A model generated the notes under the pieces. It was not told where the DNA came from and did not search any database. It worked only from the letters and a program-made list of their open reading frames with translations. A stretch of DNA of 64,000 nt. Origin: a virus. Where the stretch lies: IMG/VR virus record IMGVR_UViG_3300032291_003679, positions 62,001 through 126,000 of that record; one strand, written 5' to 3'. A program made the position numbers and the translations under genes. Shown piece after piece: positions 9,840 through 16,977 of the stretch (position 1 is the stretch's first letter; the number at the start of each line of letters is the position of its first letter).

Positions 9840-10177
9840 TGCATAACTCGTGTCGGTGGGGGAAGAAGAAGGTTAACAGGAACGCGAGGGATTGGAATAA
9901 TATTTAGCTGTTTGCGAATCTTGTGTCGTTCACGTTCGGTCGCCCCTCCCCATATGCCAAACATTTCGTGATAGAGGGCATACGAAAGACACTCATGTTT
10001 AATCTTGCATGTGTCGCATATTTTTTTGGCAGTCTCAGTATCTTCTCTTGCCTTGCGATAGTTCTGGGAAAATTGTCCTGGCTGCGACTTATCAGCCATC
10101 GGAAACCAAATCTCAGGGTCTTGCCCTACGCATTTTCCGCCACGCGGAAGTTCGTCAATACGACGAATTTCTTTCAT
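9836..10177 (-). CDS. WhiB-like iron-sulfur transcription factor
   Basis: 113 residues. It carries the full WhiB signature: an upstream Cys (GKCVGQDPEIWFP), then CDTCKIKHEC giving CxxC and CxxxxxC, then the glycine-rich turn GIWGGATERER. In this family the four cysteines hold a 4Fe-4S cluster and the protein works with the primary sigma factor. A strong Shine-Dalgarno (GGGAGGG) precedes ATG 10177. WhiB proteins are restricted to Actinobacteria and their phages, so this gene is the main host marker. Phage WhiB proteins such as mycobacteriophage TM4 WhiBTM4 can interfere with host WhiB function; whether this one does is unknown. Confidence 0.95.
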   Translation of the reverse strand: MKEIRRIDELPRGGKCVGQDPEIWFPMADKSQPGQFSQNYRKAREDTETAKKICDTCKIKHECLSYALYHEMFGIWGGATERERHKIRKQLNIIPIPRVPVNLLLPPPTRVMQ

Positions 10178-10204
10178 TACGCCCTCCCTAAATATTAACG
10201 GGGG

Positions 10205-10618
10205 CTAGGTGTCCCCCGCAATGCGATTAACATCGCGTGCAGAAAGATACACGACTGCGCTGCGAATTACAAGGACCCCGTTCATATCTTCTGCAGCTAC
10301 GTCAACAGCTTCCATCGGAACGCCAATTCTTGCAGCAATTGCCGCTCGTGTTTTTTCAATGCGTGTTTCTTCTTCTGCAAGGTTGTCATCGTAAAAAACG
10401 CTCTGCACTGGAGGAGCCGAAAGCTTTTTAAGTTCCACTGCCTGCTCTTCCGCGCGCAGACACCACATGCAGGCTATTTCGTCAGAAGTTGCAGCTCGCT
10501 TACGGACGTCAACATGCCCACATTCAAGCTTGTGGTTGTACGTAAGCTGTCCCCATCTGCCTATCTTTTCGATAGATACGATTTTTTTGCGTGGGGCGCG
10601 TCGTCTTTCTGTAGTCAT
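10205..10618 (-). CDS. Unknown small protein with Cys-His zinc-like motif
   Basis: 137 residues, not recognised. A basic N-terminus (TERRRAPRKK) leads into a short beta segment with KLECGHVD, and about 20 residues later ACMWC; together these could form a C-H-C-C zinc knuckle. The C-terminal half has alternating hydrophobic strands. It sits between the histone-like gene and whiB in the same orientation with short gaps, suggesting co-expression. A DNA-associated role is a guess. Confidence 0.6.
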   Translation of the reverse strand: MTTERRRAPRKKIVSIEKIGRWGQLTYNHKLECGHVDVRKRAATSDEIACMWCLRAEEQAVELKKLSAPPVQSVFYDDNLAEEETRIEKTRAAIAARIGVPMEAVDVAAEDMNGVLVIRSAVVYLSARDVNRIAGDT

Positions 10619-10646
10619 CCGGCAAGAGACTTCTTACCGTAGCTTT

Positions 10647-11081
10647 TCAGCGCTTAAAAAGCTTTGAAAAGAAACGCTTTAGAAGACCATTCTTGGCATT
10701 GAGGTCAATCTCAATCTTGTCGTTCTTTACTGAAATCAGTCCTTCAGACTCTTCCTCAGCGAAATCCTTGGCCCATTCAACAATTGTGTCACGAGTATCG
10801 TCAAGGAAGTCGATTTTGATTGCATCCGCAGCATTCAGGGCTTCCATCAACTCTTTATGCATGTTCTCGTGTGCCTCGATAGAAGTAATCGCTTCATATA
10901 CCGACTCAACTGTCTGCTTTGCCTTCTTAGGTGCTGCAGCCTTCTTTGCTGGGGCCTTCTTGACCGCCTGCTTTTTTGCTGGAGCCTTTTTAGCCGCCTG
11001 CTTCTTAGCTGGAGCTTTTTTAGATGCAGGCTTCTTGGCTGATTGCTTTTTGGTTGTGTTCTTTTTCTTGCTTTCGCTCAT
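10647..11081 (-). CDS. Histone H1-like lysine-rich protein
   Basis: 144 residues from ATG 11081; a TTG two codons upstream is also possible but less likely. The first half consists of KKAPAKKQ-type tandem repeats rich in Lys, Ala and Pro, like the tails of eukaryotic H1 and of actinobacterial HU/HupB. The second half is a mixed acidic and helical domain ending in a basic RFFSKLFKR. No HU or Lsr2 core is evident. Such tails bind DNA non-specifically; a role in compacting phage DNA or displacing host nucleoid proteins is plausible but unproven. It is the first gene of the leftward run, next to a divergent region. Confidence 0.75.
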   Translation of the reverse strand: MSESKKKNTTKKQSAKKPASKKAPAKKQAAKKAPAKKQAVKKAPAKKAAAPKKAKQTVESVYEAITSIEAHENMHKELMEALNAADAIKIDFLDDTRDTIVEWAKDFAEEESEGLISVKNDKIEIDLNAKNGLLKRFFSKLFKR

Positions 11082-11173
11082 GGCCAAACATTAGCGCATT
11101 GTTGGGCTGCGTGCAGGAAAAGATGTTTATTTGTTTACCTCAAAATAAAAGGGTTCGGGTCTAGGATTCTTTC
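11082..11173. promoter_or_regulatory. Divergent intergenic region
   Basis: Ninety-two bases between the leftward histone-like gene and the rightward unknown gene. Both runs should be transcribed from here. It is AT-rich in part, but I see no convincing -35/-10 pair on either strand, so the promoter call rests only on gene orientation. Confidence 0.35.
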
Positions 11174-11812
11174 GTGGAGCAGTATGTCAACGATTTTAGT
11201 AAAATGGCGCTTGCGCTCACCTCTGCTCAAATGGCGAAAGACGATGCCATCCATGAGCATGGTGTTGGCGAAGAAATAGCCATTCATTTTCTTGCATGGA
11301 TTGACGATGCATTAATTGCCATATGTCAGATGAATGCAGAAACCAGCAAGCTGGACCCTGAAGAGCGGTTCAATAGATGTAAAGAGTTATGTAAAATACT
11401 AAGAAAAGACCTTTGGTGTACTGCTTTGACAATGGTCTCCGAGGGGTACTGTTCCTTGGATTCATCAAAAACGAACAATATGGACCTGGCTGCAGCATTC
11501 GCCGACCCAAAACTCCCCGTCTACGAGTGCATAACCATCACTCACGTATCCATAGACGAAGACTCTGGACACATAGCGCCGGTCTCCATGGTTGCAGCCC
11601 CTTATAAAATGGGGGTTGGCCGTAAGGTTGACTGGAAAGAGGTGCTCGTGTACCCCGAAAAAGCGGAACAGTACACAAAGCAGACAAAATACCCAGCCAT
11701 GCTTCGCAGGGTCCTTCAGATGCCTCCAGATGAACCAACGAATGACGAGAGCCTCAATGCTGCTGCCCTGAATATCGCCAATCTGGGTTTTGCCATGCAG
11801 AGCATTATTTAG
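11174..11812 (+). CDS. Unknown protein, 212 residues
   Basis: Not recognised. The frame opens at GTG 11174; ATG 11204 (MALALTSAQ) is an alternative start, and neither has a clear ribosome-binding site. The N-terminal half is helical with AIHFLAWIDDALIAICQM and scattered cysteines. The C-terminal half has beta-like segments (YECITITHVSID) and KVDWKEVLVYPE. No membrane segment or catalytic motif is visible. It is the first gene of the short rightward run that contains the ribonucleotide reductase. Confidence 0.6.
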   Translation: MEQYVNDFSKMALALTSAQMAKDDAIHEHGVGEEIAIHFLAWIDDALIAICQMNAETSKLDPEERFNRCKELCKILRKDLWCTALTMVSEGYCSLDSSKTNNMDLAAAFADPKLPVYECITITHVSIDEDSGHIAPVSMVAAPYKMGVGRKVDWKEVLVYPEKAEQYTKQTKYPAMLRRVLQMPPDEPTNDESLNAAALNIANLGFAMQSII

Positions 11813-11825
11813 ATAATATATTAAA

Positions 11826-12161
11826 GTGAACCCTTTTTATACAAGCCCTGGATTTGGTGAAATATCTATTTTCGAGGACCCGTCAGGCGAAGTTAGAATA
11901 GCTAGAGCAGACAGACTTCCTTGTCCGGTGTGTGGACACCTAACCGGGGACTGTACTGGCGATAGCGAGCCACTAGACCAAGAAAAAGTGTGGGGCTTTA
12001 ACACAAATTCATCTCTCGACAACTCTGTCACTTTTTATTTAGAAGACGACTACATCGAAGAAAGAGAAATAGCGCCAGGAATTGTGACAAAAATAGTTAT
12101 CCACAAGAAGGGTAAAAACATCCCTCTTGCGGAAGCAAAAAATCTCGGCCTCGTAAAATAA
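11826..12161 (+). CDS. Unknown small protein with CPVCGH zinc-like motif
   Basis: 111 residues from GTG 11826. It holds CPVCGHLTGDC near residue 33, a compact Cys/His cluster suggesting a zinc-binding knuckle, and a C-terminal beta-rich part (IVTKIVIHKKGKN). The 13-base gap to the preceding gene suggests co-transcription. Similar small CPVCGH proteins occur in actinophages, but I cannot assign a function. Confidence 0.6.
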   Translation: MNPFYTSPGFGEISIFEDPSGEVRIARADRLPCPVCGHLTGDCTGDSEPLDQEKVWGFNTNSSLDNSVTFYLEDDYIEEREIAPGIVTKIVIHKKGKNIPLAEAKNLGLVK

Positions 12162-12249
12162 ATCTCATCGTCTCTCGACTTTTTCTTTATTCAAATTTGC
12201 GCTACACTCGTTTCCTCAAGTTGTTAACCGACCTACATGACAGGAAATT

Positions 12250-14175
12250 ATGAGCCTTATCGATAATGAATTCGTTGCTTCGTACGCAAACCGCCCGGTT
12301 CCATGGGGCTTTAACGGAATGGGGGAAATTGTATTTCTCCGTACGTATAGCCGCACAAAAGACAATGGAAGCATTGAGACATGGCCAGAAACAATTCAGC
12401 GTGTCATTAACGGTGCAGTAGAAATCGGTGTTCCATATACACGTGAAGAAGCTGAAGAGCTTTTCGACCACATGTATCACCTTCGTTGCTCAATGAGCGG
12501 TCGCGCATTGTGGCAGCTGGGCACATCAATGGTTGCACGCTTCGGTGGTGCATCACTCAATAACTGCTACTTCACAAACATTGAAAAAGTAGATGACTTT
12601 GAGTTCCTTTTTGACTACCTCATGCTTGGTGGAGGTGTTGGCTTCTCTGTAGAGCGTTCGAAGATTCACGACCTTCCAAAGATTAAGACAGGCGTAACAA
12701 TTACGCACGAACGAACCAACGATGCCGACATTATTGTTCCAGACAGCCGCACTGGGTGGCGTCGCCTTCTTCACAGCGTTCTCAAGTCGTATTTCGACAC
12801 AGGCAAGTCATTCAGCTACTCAACTATTTTGATTCGTGAATTCGGAGCACCGCTTAAGACGTTTGGCGGAACAGCAAGTGGCCCAGGAGCGCTTATTGAC
12901 GGCATTACCGATATTTGTAAAGTCCTGGATAACCGTGTCGGTAAGAAATTGAGGTCAGTCGATGTTTTGGATATTTGTAACATTATTGGTCGCATTGTTG
13001 TTTCCGGCTCGTCTAGGCGGTCGGCGCAAATAGCAATGGGTGACCCAGACGACGTTCTTTTCCTTCGTGCAAAGAACTGGGGCTCAGGAAACATCCCAGG
13101 CTGGAGAGCAAACAGCAACAACTCTCTTTACGCAGACGGCTGGGAAGAAATGCCAGCAGAACTTTGGCGTGGATATGACGGTTCTGGTGAGCCATATGGT
13201 CTTGTTAACCGCAAGCTTGCTCGTACCTATGGACGCCTCGGAGAAAAGCGCCCAGACCCAACAATCGAAGGCTTTAACCCATGCGCCGAAATTGGATTGG
13301 CTGACGGAGAGTCGTGCAACCTTGCAACAATCTTTTTGCCAAACATCGAATCCCTCTCGCAGCTTTTGTCTATCTCACGACTTCTCTATATGACGCAAAA
13401 GCAAATCACACGTTTGCCATACCCATATGAAAAAACAACATCAATCGTAAGAGCGAATGCACGCCTTGGTCAGAGCATCACTGGTGTTTTGCAGGCGACA
13501 GAACAACAGATTGAATGGCTTGATACAACATACAAGTATCTCCGCGACCTGGACAAGGAGTATTCGGCAGAAAAGGGATTCCCTGAATCAGTCCGCATGA
13601 CGACAGTTCAGCCATCTGGAACTCTTTCTCTGTTGCCTGGGGTGACACCAGGAGTACACCCAGCATTTGCTCCGTACTACATCCGTCGTGTTCGTTTCGG
13701 CTCGGCTGACCCGTTGGTTGACGCTTGTCGTAAGCGTGGATACAAAGTTGTTTGGGATATTGGCATTGATGGTCGTGAAGACCACACGCGCTACGTTGTT
13801 GAATTCCCATGCATGTCGCCAGAGGGTTCAACCATGGCAAAAGACATGACTGCAGTTGAACAACTTGAGTGGGTAAAGAAGATGCAAACAGAATGGGCTG
13901 ATAACGCTGTTTCTGTAACCGTCTATTACCGCAAGGAAGAACTTGACAGCATCAAAGAATGGCTATCCAAGAATTACGACAAGGGCGTGAAATCTGTGTC
14001 ATTCCTTCTTCACAGTGACCACAACTTCGTATTGCCCCCATATGAGGAAATCGCAAAAGAGGCCTACGAAAAGATGGTGTCGAAGATTGATTTCTCTATT
14101 CCTTTGGTGCAAGAGAAGTTCAATGGCGATATTGACATGGATGATTGCGCAACTGGAGCATGCCCTGTAAAGTAG
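12250..14175 (+). CDS. nrdJ: Adenosylcobalamin-dependent (class II) ribonucleotide reductase
   Basis: 641 residues. It reduces ribonucleotides to deoxyribonucleotides for phage DNA synthesis using coenzyme B12 as radical source. Visible signatures: SLNNCYFTN with the N-terminal redox Cys, NPCAEIGL with the active-site Cys-x-Glu of the RNR barrel, QPSGTLSLLPGVTPG as the conserved glycine-rich loop, and a C-terminal redox pair in CATGACPVK. The CX4C end resembles monomeric Lactobacillus-type RTPR. No separate small subunit is encoded nearby, as expected for class II. The gene is intact with no intron, although an HNH endonuclease follows four bases after its stop. The upstream 88 bases are AT-rich and may hold a promoter, but no clear consensus is seen. 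Confidence 0.95.
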   Translation: MSLIDNEFVASYANRPVPWGFNGMGEIVFLRTYSRTKDNGSIETWPETIQRVINGAVEIGVPYTREEAEELFDHMYHLRCSMSGRALWQLGTSMVARFGGASLNNCYFTNIEKVDDFEFLFDYLMLGGGVGFSVERSKIHDLPKIKTGVTITHERTNDADIIVPDSRTGWRRLLHSVLKSYFDTGKSFSYSTILIREFGAPLKTFGGTASGPGALIDGITDICKVLDNRVGKKLRSVDVLDICNIIGRIVVSGSSRRSAQIAMGDPDDVLFLRAKNWGSGNIPGWRANSNNSLYADGWEEMPAELWRGYDGSGEPYGLVNRKLARTYGRLGEKRPDPTIEGFNPCAEIGLADGESCNLATIFLPNIESLSQLLSISRLLYMTQKQITRLPYPYEKTTSIVRANARLGQSITGVLQATEQQIEWLDTTYKYLRDLDKEYSAEKGFPESVRMTTVQPSGTLSLLPGVTPGVHPAFAPYYIRRVRFGSADPLVDACRKRGYKVVWDIGIDGREDHTRYVVEFPCMSPEGSTMAKDMTAVEQLEWVKKMQTEWADNAVSVTVYYRKEELDSIKEWLSKNYDKGVKSVSFLLHSDHNFVLPPYEEIAKEAYEKMVSKIDFSIPLVQEKFNGDIDMDDCATGACPVK

Positions 14176-14179
14176 CGTT

Positions 14180-14638
14180 ATGGCTAAATTTGCATCCTAT
14201 GAGGAGCGCTTCTTTCAGAAAGTCGACAAGACGGATTCTTGTTGGATTTGGAAAGGAGCGCTCAGCTCAAAGGGTTACGGGTCTTTCAGTTTTAATCGCA
14301 AAACGACCTTAGCTCATCGTTATTCTTTTTTAATTCATAAGGGGCCAATCCCAGACGGTGCTGTGATTTGTCATACATGCGATATTCCGTCCTGCGTTAA
14401 TCCGGAACATTTGTGGGCTGGAACTAACTCGGAAAACACAAGAGATATGTTCAACAAGGGACGGGAACCAATTTCATGCAAAGAACAGACACATTGTAGA
14501 AGAGGTCATAGTTTCGATGAGTTTGGAGTTCTTGTTTATACAAAAAAAACAGGCAGACAAATTGGGAAACAATGGAGAACCTGTAAAGAATGCAAAAGAA
14601 TAAACGACGCATCAAGGCTCAAGAAAAATAAAAAATAA
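14180..14638 (+). CDS. HNH endonuclease (HNH_3 type)
   Basis: 152 residues. The core reads AHRYSFLIHKGPIPDG, then VICHTCDIPSCVNPEHL and GTNSENTRDM: the beta-beta-alpha-metal HNH_3 fold used by many free-standing phage homing endonucleases. A second Cys/His set near the C-terminus (HCRRGHSF ... CKECKR) may bind zinc. It starts four bases after nrdJ. Such enzymes often sit beside RNR genes and promote their own spread by cutting homing-free relatives. Its target is unknown. Confidence 0.9.
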   Translation: MAKFASYEERFFQKVDKTDSCWIWKGALSSKGYGSFSFNRKTTLAHRYSFLIHKGPIPDGAVICHTCDIPSCVNPEHLWAGTNSENTRDMFNKGREPISCKEQTHCRRGHSFDEFGVLVYTKKTGRQIGKQWRTCKECKRINDASRLKKNKK

Positions 14639-14643
14639 TTTAG

Positions 14644-14719
14644 GCGTCGGTGGCCAAATGGATAAGGCAACAGACTTCTAATCTGTCGATTGCAGGTTCG
14701 AATCCTGCCCGACGCGCCA
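14644..14719 (+). tRNA. tRNA-Arg (anticodon TCT)
   Basis: A 76-base cloverleaf with acceptor GCGTCGG (14644-14650) pairing with CCGACGC (14709-14715), discriminator G, and an encoded CCA end. The anticodon arm CAGACTTCTAATCTG carries TCT, reading AGA codons. The T arm has the canonical GGTTCGAATCC. It is a full-length, phage-borne tRNA, so it may raise AGA decoding for AGA-using phage genes. There is no adjacent integrase to suggest an attachment site. Confidence 0.95.
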
Positions 14720-14740
14720 ATTTATGTATAAACTTTGCGT

Positions 14741-15106
14741 ATGAAAGAATACATAGGTTCAGACCCTGATTTTCAAAATATTCTCGACCACTTTGCTGAC
14801 AACGTTCCAGCGACAATTGATTGCGGATATGGGTGGGCTGAACTGATTAGAGAGTGCGATGATGCTTTATTTATCGCCGACCCAAACTACACGATTTCTC
14901 AAGTAAAAGAAAAGTTTGGCGGACTTCGTTTCTATTTTAATCCAACAGACATGAATCAGTACAGCAAGATGAGTTCAACAATTATGGCGATTGAAGAGAA
15001 GTCTCTTGAGATGTGTGAGGAGTGTGGAGCGCCTGGTTATCGCCGGCGATGGAATGGCACTGGCTATATGTATACATCTTGTGATGAACACGAGAAAAAG
15101 GACTAA
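14741..15106 (+). CDS. Small zinc-ribbon-like protein of unknown function
   Basis: 121 residues from ATG 14741 (a TTG two codons earlier is in frame). It contains ISQVKEKFGGLRFYF, a phrase found in a widespread family of small uncharacterised bacterial and phage proteins, followed by MCEECGAPG and SCDEH, which could make a zinc ribbon. It begins 21 bases after the tRNA and ends the rightward run, abutting the convergent membrane-protein gene. No activity can be inferred. Confidence 0.75.
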   Translation: MKEYIGSDPDFQNILDHFADNVPATIDCGYGWAELIRECDDALFIADPNYTISQVKEKFGGLRFYFNPTDMNQYSKMSSTIMAIEEKSLEMCEECGAPGYRRRWNGTGYMYTSCDEHEKKD

Positions 15107-15232
15107 CTACTCCCACATTTCAGGGTTTGGGTGTTTTGCGGCTTTCCGAAAGCCGATTGATGCTTTTGCAGCAACGAATGAGCCAACCAGGACGGCTGCC
15201 CATCCAATAAGCCTAGTTATTTTTGTTTTCAC
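15107..15232 (-). CDS. Very small predicted membrane protein
   Basis: About 41 residues from a GTG at 15232, overlapping the end of the Cys-rich gene by 20 bases. The product has a basic start (VKTKITR), one hydrophobic helix (LIGWAAVLVGSFVAAKA) and a basic tail. The ribosome-binding site is weak and the frame is open further upstream, so the start is uncertain. A tiny single-span membrane protein is plausible, but coding status is not secure. Confidence 0.4.
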   Translation of the reverse strand: MKTKITRLIGWAAVLVGSFVAAKASIGFRKAAKHPNPEMWE

Positions 15233-15668
15233 GGATTGGACCACCGGTAACCCATGCTCTGCATGTTCTCTTTGAGGCACACTTGAAGTCAAAGGCCTCA
15301 CAGAAGCCAAGCTCTCCTGCCGCATCAATTGCTTCCCATTCATCATTATTTGCGTCACCAACAAGTCCTGACTTTATGCATGACTTCATCTCTGGCGTAA
15401 CTATAAACACTGCGCAATTACCACATAGTTGTTTCTTGGCGTCAGCTGCAGAAACTTCCCATTCTTCCGCCATCTTGTCCCAGTATTTAGCGTTTTCTTC
15501 GCCAGGATTTAGTGGTCCGTAGTCTGCCACGGCTATTGCTTTTGCTCTATTCTTTAAGTTGACTGCAACATCTTTTGTCGCCGTAGGGCACTTCTCTGCG
15601 TCAGCTTTTTCTTCGATGCGTATTCCGCTTATTGGGCCCCTGTAGGAACCCCATGTAATCTCTGTCAT
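15213..15668 (-). CDS. Cys-rich phage protein of unknown function
   Basis: 151 residues. The C-terminal half has an orderly set of cysteines: LCGNCAVFI, KSCIKSGL, ELGFCEAFDFKCASKRTC, then RAWVTGGPI. The spacing suggests a bound metal or iron-sulfur cluster. I recognise this pattern from uncultured marine and freshwater phages, where it has no assigned role. A related CxNC...GxC layout is embedded in the protease polyprotein (CANCVFYQGGNSC). ATG 15668 overlaps the nuclease stop (ATGA). Confidence 0.7.
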   Translation of the reverse strand: MTEITWGSYRGPISGIRIEEKADAEKCPTATKDVAVNLKNRAKAIAVADYGPLNPGEENAKYWDKMAEEWEVSAADAKKQLCGNCAVFIVTPEMKSCIKSGLVGDANNDEWEAIDAAGELGFCEAFDFKCASKRTCRAWVTGGPIRENKNN

Positions 15669-16066
15669 TTCTTAAACTCGTCCCATGTTTTATCTCCGGC
15701 ACCGAAATAGGCTCTTGCATATCCTGAAGAAACTATATCTTCATTGAGGCAAGCAGTCTGCTCAGACTTTACGTCTTTGTCTGAATATATCTGGGCAAGT
15801 ATTCTTCCGTATTTGTCGTCCTTGCCGGCGATGGTCTTCAAGAACACTGTTTGATGTCTTGTTGTCCAGTCGGCTGTAAAGGTTTTTGCCTTCAGGCCCA
15901 TTTCTTTTTCTGCCAAGTCTTTTGTTCGTGATTCTGGAGTATTAACTCCGTAGAGTCGTACTCGTGCTTTATGGTGGATGTTGAACCCAAGGTCAATCAT
16001 GACGTCCAATGTGTCTCCATCGATGACTTTTAAGACTTTAGCCGTATACCAGTATTGCTCAGCCAT
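15665..16066 (-). CDS. SNase-type (thermonuclease-like) nuclease
   Basis: 133 residues with the staphylococcal-nuclease fold signatures: KVIDGDTLDVMIDLG, then RVRLYGVNTPES with the catalytic Arg and Glu region, and DDKYGRILAQIY. The family hydrolyses DNA or RNA with calcium. No signal peptide is visible, so it probably acts in the cytoplasm, for example in host DNA breakdown or recycling. It overlaps the preceding gene by 8 bases and the next by 4. Confidence 0.9.
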   Translation of the reverse strand: MAEQYWYTAKVLKVIDGDTLDVMIDLGFNIHHKARVRLYGVNTPESRTKDLAEKEMGLKAKTFTADWTTRHQTVFLKTIAGKDDKYGRILAQIYSDKDVKSEQTACLNEDIVSSGYARAYFGAGDKTWDEFKK

Positions 16067-16874
16067 TTGACTTCTTCTTGCGTCGCTTTGACATTACTTT
16101 CGCCGCGTGTGCCATACGTCTACGTGCTTCAGAATCTTCTGGCATATACGAGGTCATTGCTTTCTCCGAAGCCCCCATGTGCACTAAATTTCCCCTAACA
16201 GCAAGACGAACGATTCTTTCGTCTTCAAAATTAATCTCATCTACGTCGTCAACTATTCCGCTCCACAAGCCCGCCATGTCCGGGTCGTTGCGGTGGGATA
16301 AGAAATTTTGATTCGCTGTCTTATTGAATACATCAAACTCAAAGTCGGACTTCTTTTTCTTTTTTGAGTTTTCGTATCTCTCTAGAAGTCTTCTACCTTT
16401 AGCAGCAAGTCTTCTTGCGTCTTCCATGTCTTGAGGAACCGGCTCTCCCCATGCTGCAGCAGACAAGGCTAGACGTGTTGAACGGCCTTTTTCATCTTTC
16501 ATCGGTCCAGATGGATTAGTGAAGAATCTAGTGAGAAACGAACCTTTTCTTCTCATCTTCTGTGGAGTATTGGCTGCACCCATAACTCCGGGCTTAAGGT
16601 TCGCGCCTTCTTTTCTCTTGAAGTATGCGCGACCTGCTGCCGTGAGTCCACCCTTAGGGTCTCTTAAGACTGGCTTCTTTGCCCCTTTTTTCATAACGTC
16701 GTTAAGTCGTTCTGACGTGTAGTACTCATCGAAAAGCGGCTGCATCTCAATTCGCTTGAGTTCTACAAGTGATTGCTCGGTAATTTGCCCTAGGGCCAAT
16801 TCTGCCTCTATTTGGTCAGATATTCCCTGAAGCTCTTCATAGAGCTTTTCTGTGTCATCAATAGGATTTGTCAT
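16059..16874 (-). CDS. DUF6321-like basic protein
   Basis: 271 residues. The phrase GGLTAAGRAYFKRKEG followed by NLKPGV (about 75-97) matches the DUF6321 motif seen in many aquatic phages. The rest is rich in Lys and Arg (ENSKKKKKSDF, SKRRKKKSNG end) and in short helices. No catalytic site is visible; nucleic-acid binding is suggested by charge alone. It starts 35 bases after the capsid-gene terminator and overlaps the nuclease gene. Confidence 0.7.
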   Translation of the reverse strand: MTNPIDDTEKLYEELQGISDQIEAELALGQITEQSLVELKRIEMQPLFDEYYTSERLNDVMKKGAKKPVLRDPKGGLTAAGRAYFKRKEGANLKPGVMGAANTPQKMRRKGSFLTRFFTNPSGPMKDEKGRSTRLALSAAAWGEPVPQDMEDARRLAAKGRRLLERYENSKKKKKSDFEFDVFNKTANQNFLSHRNDPDMAGLWSGIVDDVDEINFEDERIVRLAVRGNLVHMGASEKAMTSYMPEDSEARRRMAHAAKVMSKRRKKKSNG

Positions 16875-16908
16875 ATAGATAATCTTCTCATATTTTGTGG
16901 CTACAAAA

Positions 16909-16958
16909 GAGAAACCCCCGGTTTCACCACATTTAAGTGGCTACTTCCGGGGGCTTCT
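16909..16958 (-). terminator. Rho-independent terminator after the major capsid gene
   Basis: On the minus strand a GC-rich stem CCCCCGG (16953-16947) pairs with CCGGGGG (16921-16915), with an inner CCAC/GTGG pairing in the loop. It is followed by a pyrimidine-rich TTTCTCTTTTG tail. It lies 20 bases past the capsid stop codon, where a highly expressed capsid transcript would be expected to end. Confidence 0.8.
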
Positions 16959-16977
16959 CCTGAAGTGCTAAACGCTA

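Noticed and set aside
14644-14719. tRNA gene as a prophage attachment site
   Set aside because: The tRNA is whole and inside phage genes, and no integrase, excisionase or repeated tRNA end is present.
15107-15364. 85-codon minus frame through the end of the Cys-rich gene
   Set aside because: The upstream half is out of frame with, and overlaps, a well-supported gene; only the last 41 codons from GTG 15232 are kept, at low confidence.
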